From: Flavobacteriaceae bacterium
Lineage (GTDB): Bacteria; Bacteroidota; Bacteroidia; Flavobacteriales; Flavobacteriaceae
Assembly (NCBI GenBank): GCA_015488935.1
Contig: WFMU01000412.1
Span: 1 to 5,137 of the forward strand
Length of the DNA: 5,137 bases
Direction of reading: 5' to 3'
The notes under the pieces are model-generated. The model had not been told where the DNA came from. It did no database searches and was given only the letters and a program-made list of their open reading frames with translations. Each line of letters starts with the position of its first letter. The stretch's first letter is position 1. Both the position numbers and the translations under genes were made by a program. This document shows positions 1-5,137 of this stretch, piece after piece.

Positions 1-858
1 AAATAATGCAATAATTACAATTAAAGTAGATATTAAATCGGTAAATAAATTTTCCATATTTAACATTTTATAAGTTATTGCATTTAATTGTTCTCTAGTC
101 TGAACTTTAAAGGTATTCCCTAATTTTGCCTGTAAATTTTTTACTATTTCTTTCGCATTTTTATCCTCTTTAAGCCTAATTTCTATTGCAGATATTTGAT
201 TTTTATCGTAACCCAATAATTCTTGTGCTAAAGCAATATTAGCAAAAATATATTCGTTATTTAGCGTCTCTGTCAACTCAAAAATACCTACAACTTGTGT
301 TTTTACAGTATTAAAAGACTTCATACTCAATTGCCCTTTTCCAGGTTTTGGCACATAAACTTTTAGCGCATCAGCAAAAGAGTAAGTAGATAATGATAAT
401 TTATTAGACACACCAGCGCCAATAATTACCGCCTTCTTTGCCTTATAATTAAACCATTCACCAATAACCACTGCCGTATCCATTTTATTTACGTTTAAAT
501 AATTAAAATCGACACCTTTTATGGTTGCGCCAATACGTTTGTTGTTATAATCTAATAAAACATGTTCTTCAATTACAGTAGAAAAATCAGAAATATCGGT
601 ATCTTGTAATACCTCTTTTATACGATTGGTAAGCAAAAAAGATTTTCCTTTTACAGCAGTAACCTTTACATCGGGATCTGCAGTATTCATAAAAAATATA
701 TTGTATGATTTTAATCCAGAAAACACAGAAAGTACAATAAATAAAGCCATTGTTGCTATAATAACACCAGTAGTTGCAATTTTAGTGATGATATTAATGG
801 TATTATTGCTACTCTTTGAAAATAGATACCGTTTGGCTATATATAAGGAGGTATTCAA
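1..858 (-). CDS. ABC transporter permease, LolC/LolE-MacB (FtsX-like) type, C-terminus beyond the window
   Basis: This is probably an inner-membrane permease subunit of an ABC transporter of the lipoprotein-releasing or MacB type, which would work with a separate ATPase. The frame is open for 286 codons from 858 to the left edge with no stop; family members are about 400 residues, so the C-terminal membrane segments are missing. The N-terminus (NTSLYIAKRYLFSKSSNN) is the family's typical cytoplasmic start. A first membrane helix lies at about residues 22-45, a large periplasmic core domain at about 46-270, and the second helix begins at about 274 (LISTLIVIIALF). The start is TTG at 858: the preceding in-frame codon is the rbfA stop, and the next in-frame ATG lies inside the first helix, so a later start would remove conserved sequence. 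It abuts rbfA and is probably cotranscribed with it. The exact substrate (lipoprotein or other) cannot be told without the partner ATPase. Confidence 0.88.
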   Translation of the reverse strand, partial: MNTSLYIAKRYLFSKSSNNTINIITKIATTGVIIATMALFIVLSVFSGLKSYNIFFMNTADPDVKVTAVKGKSFLLTNRIKEVLQDTDISDFSTVIEEHVLLDYNNKRIGATIKGVDFNYLNVNKMDTAVVIGEWFNYKAKKAVIIGAGVSNKLSLSTYSFADALKVYVPKPGKGQLSMKSFNTVKTQVVGIFELTETLNNEYIFANIALAQELLGYDKNQISAIEIRLKEDKNAKEIVKNLQAKLGNTFKVQTREQLNAITYKMLNMENLFTDLISTLIVIIALF

Positions 859-1254
859 CTATCGTTTTTGTCTTTTAGGTAAAATATTAGGATTTTTTAT
901 TGGATTTTCATCATCTCCACGTAAAGCAGAATCAATTCCCTCAATATAATCTAAAGAATCGTCCGAAAAGAATTCTAAATTAGGCATTCGGCGCAATTGA
1001 TTTTTTGTTCTTCGTGCCAATTCATATCTAATGGTACTATTATTTTTTTTTATGGCTTCAATTAATTTATCTCTATGTTCACTCGGAAAAACACTAACAT
1101 AAATTTTTGCCTCACCTAAATCCGAAGTTACATATACTTTCGTAATGGATATTAGTACTCCTTTTAGCCAATCTCTAGCTTCACCTTGTAAAATATCAAT
1201 AAGGTCTTTTTGCAAAACACTTGCAATCTTTTTTTGTCTGTTTGTTTCTTCCAT
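859..1254 (-). CDS. rbfA: Ribosome-binding factor A
   Basis: RbfA is a small cytoplasmic KH-fold protein that binds the 30S subunit and assists late 16S rRNA maturation, classically during cold adaptation. The 131-residue product has the family landmarks in order: an N-terminal helix with basic and hydrophobic residues (RQKKIASVLQ, residues 6-15), the strand motif VTSDLGEAKIYVSVF (42-56), a helix-kink-helix around Ala80 (IRYELARR, 75-82) and the RMPNLEFFSDDS segment (89-100). A basic, probably disordered tail (about 113-131) follows. The length is normal for the family. The start ATG at 1254 gives the expected N-terminus. A TAATTTTG element sits only 4 bases upstream, so the mRNA may have almost no leader. 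The ABC permease gene follows directly after its stop codon. Confidence 0.95.
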   Translation of the reverse strand: MEETNRQKKIASVLQKDLIDILQGEARDWLKGVLISITKVYVTSDLGEAKIYVSVFPSEHRDKLIEAIKKNNSTIRYELARRTKNQLRRMPNLEFFSDDSLDYIEGIDSALRGDDENPIKNPNILPKRQKR

Positions 1255-1258
1255 ACGA

Positions 1259-1266
1259 CAAAATTA
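1259..1266 (-). promoter_or_regulatory. Candidate -7 promoter element for rbfA
   Basis: Read on the minus strand this is TAATTTTG, a full match to the Bacteroidota -7 consensus TAnnTTTG. It ends 4 bases before the rbfA ATG, so transcription would begin at or next to the start codon. I see no TTG at the usual -33 spacing, which weakens the call. Such octamers also occur by chance in AT-rich DNA. Confidence 0.4.
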
Positions 1267-1290
1267 AGGTTTTTTTGCTAAAGTAGTTCC

Positions 1291-1349
1291 CTAAAGTTGT
1301 TTTGCTTTTTATGTAAAGATGTTTTACTTTTTACGTAAAGGTGTTTTGG
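1291..1349. repeat. 22-bp imperfect tandem repeat, about 2.7 copies
   Basis: Copies are at 1291-1312, 1313-1334 and, partial, 1335-1349. Each begins with (G/C)TAAAG(A/G/T)TGTTTT. The first two agree at 18 of 22 positions by hand alignment; the third matches through its first 13 bases with one difference and then diverges. The repeat is non-coding, between the divergent rbfA and mce genes. The period is close to two helical turns of DNA, so equivalent positions face the same side of the helix. It could be a binding-site array or a decaying minisatellite. Confidence 0.75.
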
Positions 1350-1363
1350 TAAAACATCTTTAC
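1313..1363. repeat. Perfect 15-bp inverted repeat in the rbfA-mce divergent region
   Basis: The arms are GTAAAGATGTTTTAC (1313-1327) and its exact reverse complement GTAAAACATCTTTAC (1349-1363), separated by 21 bases. Each arm is itself a dyad of the form GTAAA-N5-TTTAC. The right arm can instead pair with the nearer 1335-1347 segment, giving a 13-pair stem (one G-T pair) with a three-base loop at 1348-1350. Because it lies between divergent promoters and no gene ends here, an operator or leader structure is more likely than a terminator. Function is inference. Confidence 0.7.
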
Positions 1364-1420
1364 TATTACATTTTTTAAGCGATTTATTTCCTGTTACATC
1401 TTTACATAAGCAGTTTTTTA

Positions 1421-1428
1421 TATCTTTA
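1421..1428 (+). promoter_or_regulatory. Candidate -7 promoter element for mce
   Basis: TATCTTTA matches TAnnTTTG at all fixed positions except the last. It lies 19 bases before the chosen mce start at 1448, which would leave a leader of roughly a dozen bases. No convincing -33 TTG is visible. The octamer overlaps one of the ATCTTTAC motif copies in this region, so a regulator binding that motif would compete with RNA polymerase. Confidence 0.3.
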
Positions 1429-1447
1429 CACTTTAAAATATTTGGAT

Positions 1448-1855
1448 ATGCAAAAAATGGAACACATCGGTATTGCTGTTAAAAATTTAGAAGAATCGAA
1501 TACGCTTTTTGCCAAGTTATTTGGTAAAAAACACTACAAAATTGAAGAAGTGGCAAGTGAAGGTGTAAAAACTTCCTTTTTTAAAATCGGGACTAATAAA
1601 ATTGAGTTGTTAGAAGCGACAAAAACCGATAGTCCTATTGCAAAATTTATTGAAAAAAAAGGTGAAGGCGTACACCATATTGCATTTGCTGTTGCCAATA
1701 TTGAAAAAGAAATTAAGCGTTTAAAGAAAGAAGGGTTTGTGGTATTGAATGATGTGCCAAAAAAAGGAGCAGATAATAAACTAGTCGCTTTTTTGCATCC
1801 TAAAAATACAAATGGAGTTTTGATTGAATTATGTCAAGAAATTTATACGAAATAA
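1448..1855 (+). CDS. mce: Methylmalonyl-CoA epimerase
   Basis: Mce interconverts the two epimers of methylmalonyl-CoA, linking propionyl-CoA carboxylase to the B12-dependent mutase. It is a small cytosolic metalloenzyme of the vicinal-oxygen-chelate (glyoxalase/bleomycin) superfamily. The 135-residue product has the two tandem beta-alpha-beta-beta-beta modules: the first opens with EHIGIAVKNLEESN (5-18), the second with GVHHIAFAV (74-82). Likely metal ligands by family position are His6, Glu53 in IELLE, His77 and Glu127 in VLIEL; Glu53 sits where some family members have Gln. The EVASEGVKTSFF segment (34-45) is typical. I place the start at ATG 1448 (MQKMEHIG), which matches the usual short N-terminus; TTG 1442 and ATG 1457 are possible alternatives. 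No mutase or carboxylase gene is adjacent, so the pathway must be encoded elsewhere. Confidence 0.93.
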   Translation: MQKMEHIGIAVKNLEESNTLFAKLFGKKHYKIEEVASEGVKTSFFKIGTNKIELLEATKTDSPIAKFIEKKGEGVHHIAFAVANIEKEIKRLKKEGFVVLNDVPKKGADNKLVAFLHPKNTNGVLIELCQEIYTK

Positions 1856-1856
1856 G

Positions 1857-1864
1857 TATATTTG
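1857..1864 (+). promoter_or_regulatory. Candidate -7 promoter element for ftsX
   Basis: TATATTTG fully matches the Bacteroidota -7 consensus TAnnTTTG. It begins two bases after the mce stop codon and 67 bases before the ftsX ATG. No TTG lies at the usual 17-23 base distance upstream, so support rests on the -7 element and position only. It would let ftsX be transcribed independently of mce. Confidence 0.4.
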
Positions 1865-1923
1865 CGTTTTAAGCTTAAACAAAAGTAATACGTAAGCACA
1901 ATAAATAATTCTAATTCATTAAA

Positions 1924-2808
1924 ATGGCCAAAACTTCCTCTTTTGAAAAATACCAAAAAAGACGTTTGCGTTCTTCGTATCTTTCTGTTATAGTGAGTAT
2001 TTCGCTAGTGTTGTTTCTACTTGGATTGTTAGGAATGCTTATTTTTCATACCAAAAATATCTCCAATCACTTTAAAGAACAATATGCAATTAATGTTTTT
2101 TTAAAAGACAATATTAAAGAAAGTGATTTAGAAAATTTTAAAAAAAGCTTACAAAAAGAAAATTTTACAAATGCTATAAAATTTGTGTCTAAAAAAGAAG
2201 CACTAACCATTTATAAAGAAGAAGTTGGCGAAGATTTTATGGAGTTTTTAGGAGAAAATCCCTTAAAAAATAGTATCGATTTATTTTTAAAAGCAGATTA
2301 TGTTTCTTCCGATAAAATACACCTAATTGAAAAAAGATTACTGCAAAATAGGATTGTGGATGAGGTTACCTATGATAAATCTTTGGTATATTTATTAAAC
2401 GAAAGTGTAAAAAAAATTGGTTTTTGGCTATTGATATTTAGTGGTTTACTAAGTTTAATTGCCTTTGTATTGATTAATAGTTATCTAAGATTATCGATTT
2501 ATGCAAAACGTTTTACTATAAAGACCATGCAAATGGTAGGAGCAACCAAACGTTTTATAAGAAAACCATTTTTATATCGAAGTGTAAAGTTAGGTATGGT
2601 TGGTGCCATTGTTGCCATTATTGCACTAGTAGCCCTGCTTTTGTTTTTTAATGATAAATATCCAGACTTAGGATTAATAGAGGATAAATGGAGCTTATCG
2701 CTTCTGTTTTTTGGTGTTTTTATTTTGGGTATTATAATAACTTGGCTAAGCACTTTCTTTGCAACAAAGCGATTTTTAAATTTAACAGCAGATGAATTGC
2801 ACTATTGA
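1924..2808 (+). CDS. ftsX: Cell-division permease-like protein FtsX
   Basis: FtsX is an inner-membrane protein that, with the ATPase FtsE, relays a signal from the division machinery to periplasmic peptidoglycan hydrolases or their activators; it is not thought to transport a substrate. The 294-residue product has the classic layout: a basic cytoplasmic N-terminus (YQKRRLRSSY), TM1 at about 20-42, a periplasmic domain at about 43-164, and TM2 to TM4 at about 165-188, 222-243 and 258-280. The FtsX signature RFTIKTMQMVGATKRFIRKPF (residues 196-216) lies in the cytoplasmic loop between TM2 and TM3. The length is normal and the gene intact. The ATG at 1924 gives the expected N-terminus; no Shine-Dalgarno is visible, as is common in this phylum. 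ftsE is not adjacent. Downstream lie a DUF3098 gene and uppP, also envelope genes. Confidence 0.94.
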   Translation: MAKTSSFEKYQKRRLRSSYLSVIVSISLVLFLLGLLGMLIFHTKNISNHFKEQYAINVFLKDNIKESDLENFKKSLQKENFTNAIKFVSKKEALTIYKEEVGEDFMEFLGENPLKNSIDLFLKADYVSSDKIHLIEKRLLQNRIVDEVTYDKSLVYLLNESVKKIGFWLLIFSGLLSLIAFVLINSYLRLSIYAKRFTIKTMQMVGATKRFIRKPFLYRSVKLGMVGAIVAIIALVALLLFFNDKYPDLGLIEDKWSLSLLFFGVFILGIIITWLSTFFATKRFLNLTADELHY

Positions 2809-2817
2809 TGGATGTTA

Positions 2818-2845
2818 GATGTTGAGTTTTGGATGTTGAGTTTTG
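2818..2845. repeat. Perfect 14-bp tandem duplication downstream of ftsX
   Basis: GATGTTGAGTTTTG occurs twice head to tail, at 2818-2831 and 2832-2845. Partial copies of the same words (GATGGATGTTA before, TTTTGAATTATG after) flank it, giving a degenerate GATGTT/GAGTTTTG tract from about 2808 to 2852. This looks like slippage-generated low-complexity DNA in the ftsX-DUF3098 gap. It contains TTG triplets that could serve as a -33 element for the promoter candidate just downstream. Confidence 0.85.
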
Positions 2846-2868
2846 AATTATGTATATTAATAATTTTG
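2836..2868 (+). promoter_or_regulatory. Candidate promoter for DUF3098-uppP-truB
   Basis: TAATTTTG at 2861-2868 fully matches the -7 consensus TAnnTTTG. A TTG at 2836-2838 lies 22 bases upstream, within the usual spacing for a Bacteroidota -33 element. This is the only candidate in the window with both elements. It would give a leader of about 75 bases before the DUF3098 ATG at 2949. The TTG is part of the 14-bp tandem repeat, so copy number could affect the spacing. Confidence 0.45.
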
Positions 2869-2948
2869 ATTTCGAGACTTCAGAATTTCGTAAACAAAGC
2901 AGATAGGTTATAAATAAAAAAATAGAAAAATATATTAACTAAAAAAAT

Positions 2949-3203
2949 ATGACAAAAAAAGAACATAAATCAGAAAATAACCACTCGTTTCTTTTTGGTA
3001 AAAAGAATTATAAATTTATGGCTATAGGCTTAGGAGTAATTGCGCTTGGCTTTATTTTAATGGCTGGTGGAGGTAGTGATGACCCTACTATTTTTAATCC
3101 AGAGATGTATAATTTTAGAAGAATTCGTATTGCGCCAACATTGGTTTTAATAGGACTTGGTATCGAGATTTATGCTATTCTGTTAAATCCAGATAAAAAA
3201 TGA
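2949..3203 (+). CDS. DUF3098 small membrane protein
   Basis: This 84-residue protein belongs, as I recognise it, to the uncharacterised DUF3098 family of the Bacteroidota; no function is known to me. It has a charged, lysine-rich N-terminus (about 1-21), a first membrane helix at about 22-40, a short glycine- and aspartate-rich loop ([18 protein letters not shown], 39-56), a basic FRRIR motif (56-60), a second helix at about 61-79 and a KK-ending tail. The loop and RRIRIAP segment appear to be the family's conserved core. The gene overlaps uppP by four bases (ATGA at 3200-3203), which suggests translational coupling. Lying between ftsX and uppP, it may assist an envelope process, but that is inference from position only. 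Confidence 0.88.
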   Translation: MTKKEHKSENNHSFLFGKKNYKFMAIGLGVIALGFILMAGGGSDDPTIFNPEMYNFRRIRIAPTLVLIGLGIEIYAILLNPDKK

Positions 3204-4009
3204 GTTATTTATACGCTATTATTCTTGCAATTATCGAAGGAATAACAGAATATTTACCAGTGTCTTCTACAGGACACATGATTATTGCTTCGTCTTTTAT
3301 GAAAATTGCAGGAGATGATTTTACCAAACTTTTTACCATTGTAATCCAGTTAGGAGCTATTCTGGCGGTGGTTGTTTTGTATTGGAAGCATTTTTTTCAA
3401 AGTATCGATTTTTATTTTAAATTGTTTGTTGCCTTTATTCCAGCTGTTATTTTAGGATTATTGCTAAACGATTTTATAGATACCTTGTTAGAAAGTCCAG
3501 TTACAGTAGCCATTTCTTTAATTATTGGAGGTGTTATTTTACTTAAAGTGGATGATTGGTTTAAATCTAATGAAGAAGTAGATGCCAGTAATCCAGAGGC
3601 ACATACGATAATTAGCTATACAACTGCATTAAAAATTGGATTTTTTCAATGTTTGGCTATGATACCAGGAACATCTAGAAGTGGAGCGAGTATTGTTGGA
3701 GGGATGACACAAAATTTAAGTAGAAAAGTAGCAGCAGAGTTTTCTTTCTTTTTGGCAGTACCTACAATGTTTGGAGCAACTGCATATAAAATGTACAAAT
3801 ATTATAAAGCTGGTTTTGAATTGAGTAGTACACAAATTAATTATCTGATTATTGGTAATATTATTGCATTTATTGTGGCATTAATTGCTATAAAATCATT
3901 TATTGATTATTTAAGTAAAAAAGGATTTAAAATTTTTGGATACTATCGTATTATTTTAGGGATTATTTTACTGATTATTCATTTCGCTTTTTTTAAATTG
4001 AGTGTTTAA
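3200..4009 (+). CDS. uppP: Undecaprenyl-diphosphatase (UppP/BacA family)
   Basis: UppP dephosphorylates undecaprenyl pyrophosphate to the monophosphate carrier used for peptidoglycan and other surface polymers; extra activity gives bacitracin resistance. The 269-residue polytopic membrane protein carries both signature regions: the (E/Q)xxxE segment [15 protein letters not shown] (13-27), with Glu13, Glu17 and His26 as likely catalytic residues, and PGTSRSG (156-162) with the essential Arg160. These correspond to Glu17, Glu21, His30 and Arg174 of the E. coli enzyme. The length is close to the family norm and every key residue is present, so it should be active. Its ATG overlaps the stop of the DUF3098 gene, so its translation probably depends on ribosomes finishing that gene. 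truB follows after 54 bases. Confidence 0.96.
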   Translation: MSYLYAIILAIIEGITEYLPVSSTGHMIIASSFMKIAGDDFTKLFTIVIQLGAILAVVVLYWKHFFQSIDFYFKLFVAFIPAVILGLLLNDFIDTLLESPVTVAISLIIGGVILLKVDDWFKSNEEVDASNPEAHTIISYTTALKIGFFQCLAMIPGTSRSGASIVGGMTQNLSRKVAAEFSFFLAVPTMFGATAYKMYKYYKAGFELSSTQINYLIIGNIIAFIVALIAIKSFIDYLSKKGFKIFGYYRIILGIILLIIHFAFFKLSV

Positions 4010-4063
4010 TTAATACGATAAAGTGTCGAAAAGAACCAACCTTATATTCCTTTTAATATTTTT

Positions 4064-4762
4064 ATGGTAAAAAACAAAAGAACGGAAGAAGATTTTAAAA
4101 GCGGTCAAGTTTTATTAATTGATAAACCACTTACTTGGACTTCTTTTCAGGTAGTAAATAAATTGCGTTGGCATATTAGAAAAACATTTAATATAAAAAA
4201 AATAAAAGTTGGTCATGCAGGTACACTAGACCCTTTGGCTACAGGTTTATTAATTATTTGTACTGGAAAGTTTACTAAAAAAATTAACGAATATCAAGCA
4301 CAAACTAAAGAATATACAGGTACTATTACACTTGGAGCAACAACACCTTCGTACGATTTAGAAACAGAAATTAACAAAACTTTTCCTACAGCACACATTA
4401 CAGATGAACTCATTCATAAAACAACAACACAATTCATAGGAGAAATTGCACAAAAACCGCCTATTTTTTCAGCCATTCGAAAAGATGGAAAACGGTTGTA
4501 TGAATTGGCTAGAGTAGGGGAGACAACCGAGATTAAATCGCGCCTTGTTACCATTCACTATTTTGAAATCACTAAAATAAATTTACCCGAAGTGGCGTTT
4601 AGAATATCTTGTAGTAAAGGAACTTATATACGTTCTCTTGCTTATGATTTTGGTTTAGCATTAAATTCTGGTGGTCATTTAAGTAAACTTAGACGAACCA
4701 AAATTGGTAATTTTTCTGTAGATGATGCAGTAACACCTTTAGCTTTTGTAGAAGATTTGTAG
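4064..4762 (+). CDS. truB: tRNA pseudouridine-55 synthase
   Basis: TruB converts uridine 55 in the T-psi-C loop of tRNAs to pseudouridine in the cytosol. The 232-residue product contains KVGHAGTLDPLATG (48-61) with catalytic Asp56 and the family His51, the KEYTG motif with Tyr84, the PPIFSAIRKDGKRLYELAR segment (132-150) and SCSKGTYIRSLAYDFG (182-197) with Arg190. It ends in the short RRTKIGNFSVDDA segment and lacks the C-terminal PUA domain that lengthens the E. coli enzyme to about 314 residues; short forms are usual in Bacteroidota. The ATG at 4064 is the only start that leaves the full N-terminal DFKSGQVLLIDKP motif with a short leader. It is probably cotranscribed with uppP, since I see no promoter in the 54-base gap. 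Confidence 0.96.
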   Translation: MVKNKRTEEDFKSGQVLLIDKPLTWTSFQVVNKLRWHIRKTFNIKKIKVGHAGTLDPLATGLLIICTGKFTKKINEYQAQTKEYTGTITLGATTPSYDLETEINKTFPTAHITDELIHKTTTQFIGEIAQKPPIFSAIRKDGKRLYELARVGETTEIKSRLVTIHYFEITKINLPEVAFRISCSKGTYIRSLAYDFGLALNSGGHLSKLRRTKIGNFSVDDAVTPLAFVEDL

Positions 4763-4918
4763 TTTTAACGAGAGTTCTACTATAAAATCCAATTTACAGA
4801 AATTAAATAAGACTATACATTCCTTCAAAAATTTGAATTCATCTATGCAAAAAATCATGCAAACTGTAAACGAATTTTATATAAAACCAACGTTTTTAGT
4901 GTTGTGATTTGTTTAAAG

Positions 4919-5137
4919 TTAATTTTCTTTTTTATCTTCTTCTTGTTTTTTTATTGCTAAAAAATTATCTAAATCTGTAAAAATAACCTTGGCTTTTTCA
5001 TCAAATAAAAAGGTACTTTCTTCTCCATTTGCCATATTATTGCCTAATTGTAATATTTTATCTTTTTCGGATACTTTTAAGGTTAAGAATTCTTTTTTAT
5101 TTCTATTATATTTATTCAGTAAATAACTATGTACAGA
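4919..5137 (-). CDS. Unrecognised protein, C-terminal part only
   Basis: A minus-strand frame is open from the right edge (5137) to a TAA at 4919-4921, giving 72 residues with the start outside the window. I do not recognise the family. The fragment reads as ordinary soluble protein: a basic stretch (NKYNRNKKEF, about 8-17), alternating hydrophobic residues (FLTLKVSEKDKILQL), the segment STFLFDEKAKVIFTDLDNFL (41-60) and a very charged end (KKQEEDKKEN). I see no membrane helix. The plus strand and other frames lack comparable open sequence, and codon use resembles the neighbouring genes, so I consider it a real gene. It converges on truB across a 156-base gap. Confidence 0.65.
   Translation of the reverse strand, partial: SVHSYLLNKYNRNKKEFLTLKVSEKDKILQLGNNMANGEESTFLFDEKAKVIFTDLDNFLAIKKQEEDKKEN

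Noticed and set aside
626..949. Plus-strand 107-codon open frame
   Set aside because: It lies antisense to the rbfA 3' end and the ABC permease 5' end, both of which have clear homology-bearing frames. Its hydrophobic stretch is the complement of the permease's first membrane helix.
1442..1447. TTG start for mce, adding two residues
   Set aside because: An ATG follows two codons later and yields the usual N-terminus MQKMEHIG. The TTG gains no conserved residues.
1653..1660. A8 run in mce as a programmed frameshift site
   Set aside because: The heptamer is not in the X XXY YYZ phase relative to the reading frame, and the protein is complete without shifting.
2499..2753. Minus-strand 84-codon open frame
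   Set aside because: It is fully antisense to the ftsX membrane segments TM2-TM4 and shows no recognisable domain; a shadow frame.
2873..2890. CGAGA/TTTCG partial inverted repeat in the DUF3098 leader
   Set aside because: About five pairs including a G-T, with an unpaired interior; no riboswitch or attenuator features are visible.
4748..4780. Possible truB terminator (GTAGAA pairing with TTCTAC)
   Set aside because: The stem is only six pairs, the loop is 21 bases, it overlaps the coding end and there is no U-tract.
4824..4837. Palindrome TTCAAA-AA-TTTGAA in the convergent gap
   Set aside because: All A/T except for one C-G pair, with a two-base centre and no T run; unlikely to be a terminator or a meaningful site without conservation.
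4888..4904. CAAC/GTTG hairpin near the end of the minus-strand gene
   Set aside because: Four base pairs with a nine-base loop is too weak to call as a bidirectional terminator.
4845..4907. 20-codon plus-strand open frame in the truB downstream gap
   Set aside because: It is too short to judge, has no ribosome-binding signal or similarity that I recognise, and such frames are expected by chance in this AT-rich gap.

Overview
The window is AT-rich (roughly 30% GC by eye) and looks like chromosomal DNA from a member of the family Flavobacteriaceae (phylum Bacteroidota). The evidence is the protein sequences themselves (flavobacterial-type FtsX, DUF3098, short TruB and RbfA), the absence of clear Shine-Dalgarno sequences, and candidate promoter -7 elements of the Bacteroidota form TAnnTTTG. 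I cannot assign a genus. Almost everything recognisable is conserved core genome; there is no sign of phage, insertion sequence, CRISPR array, toxin-antitoxin pair or defence island.

Layout. Positions 1-1254 hold a minus-strand pair: rbfA (859-1254), followed without a gap by an ABC-transporter permease of the LolC/LolE/MacB-FtsX type. The permease starts at a TTG codon directly after the rbfA stop and runs off the left edge. Positions 1255-1447 are a divergent control region containing the most unusual DNA in the window: a 22-bp tandem repeat, a perfect 15-bp inverted repeat and further copies of the same short motif. From 1448 all recognised genes point right: mce (methylmalonyl-CoA epimerase), ftsX, a DUF3098 small membrane protein, uppP (undecaprenyl-diphosphatase) and truB (tRNA pseudouridine-55 synthase). 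A 156-bp convergent gap (4763-4918) follows, then the 3' end of an unrecognised minus-strand gene that enters from the right edge.

How the genes fit together. FtsX (activator of peptidoglycan hydrolysis at division), UppP (recycling of the lipid carrier for wall synthesis) and the uncharacterised DUF3098 protein form an envelope-biogenesis block. DUF3098 and uppP overlap by four bases (ATGA) and are probably translationally coupled. TruB and RbfA, on the two sides, serve tRNA modification and 30S ribosome maturation. Mce belongs to the propionyl/methylmalonyl-CoA pathway and has its own intergenic regions on both sides. Candidate promoters lie before rbfA, mce, ftsX and DUF3098.

No gene here amounts to a new biological system. 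The best leads are the operator-like repeat cluster between rbfA and mce, the conserved-looking but uncharacterised DUF3098 protein coupled to uppP, and the unassigned gene at the right edge.
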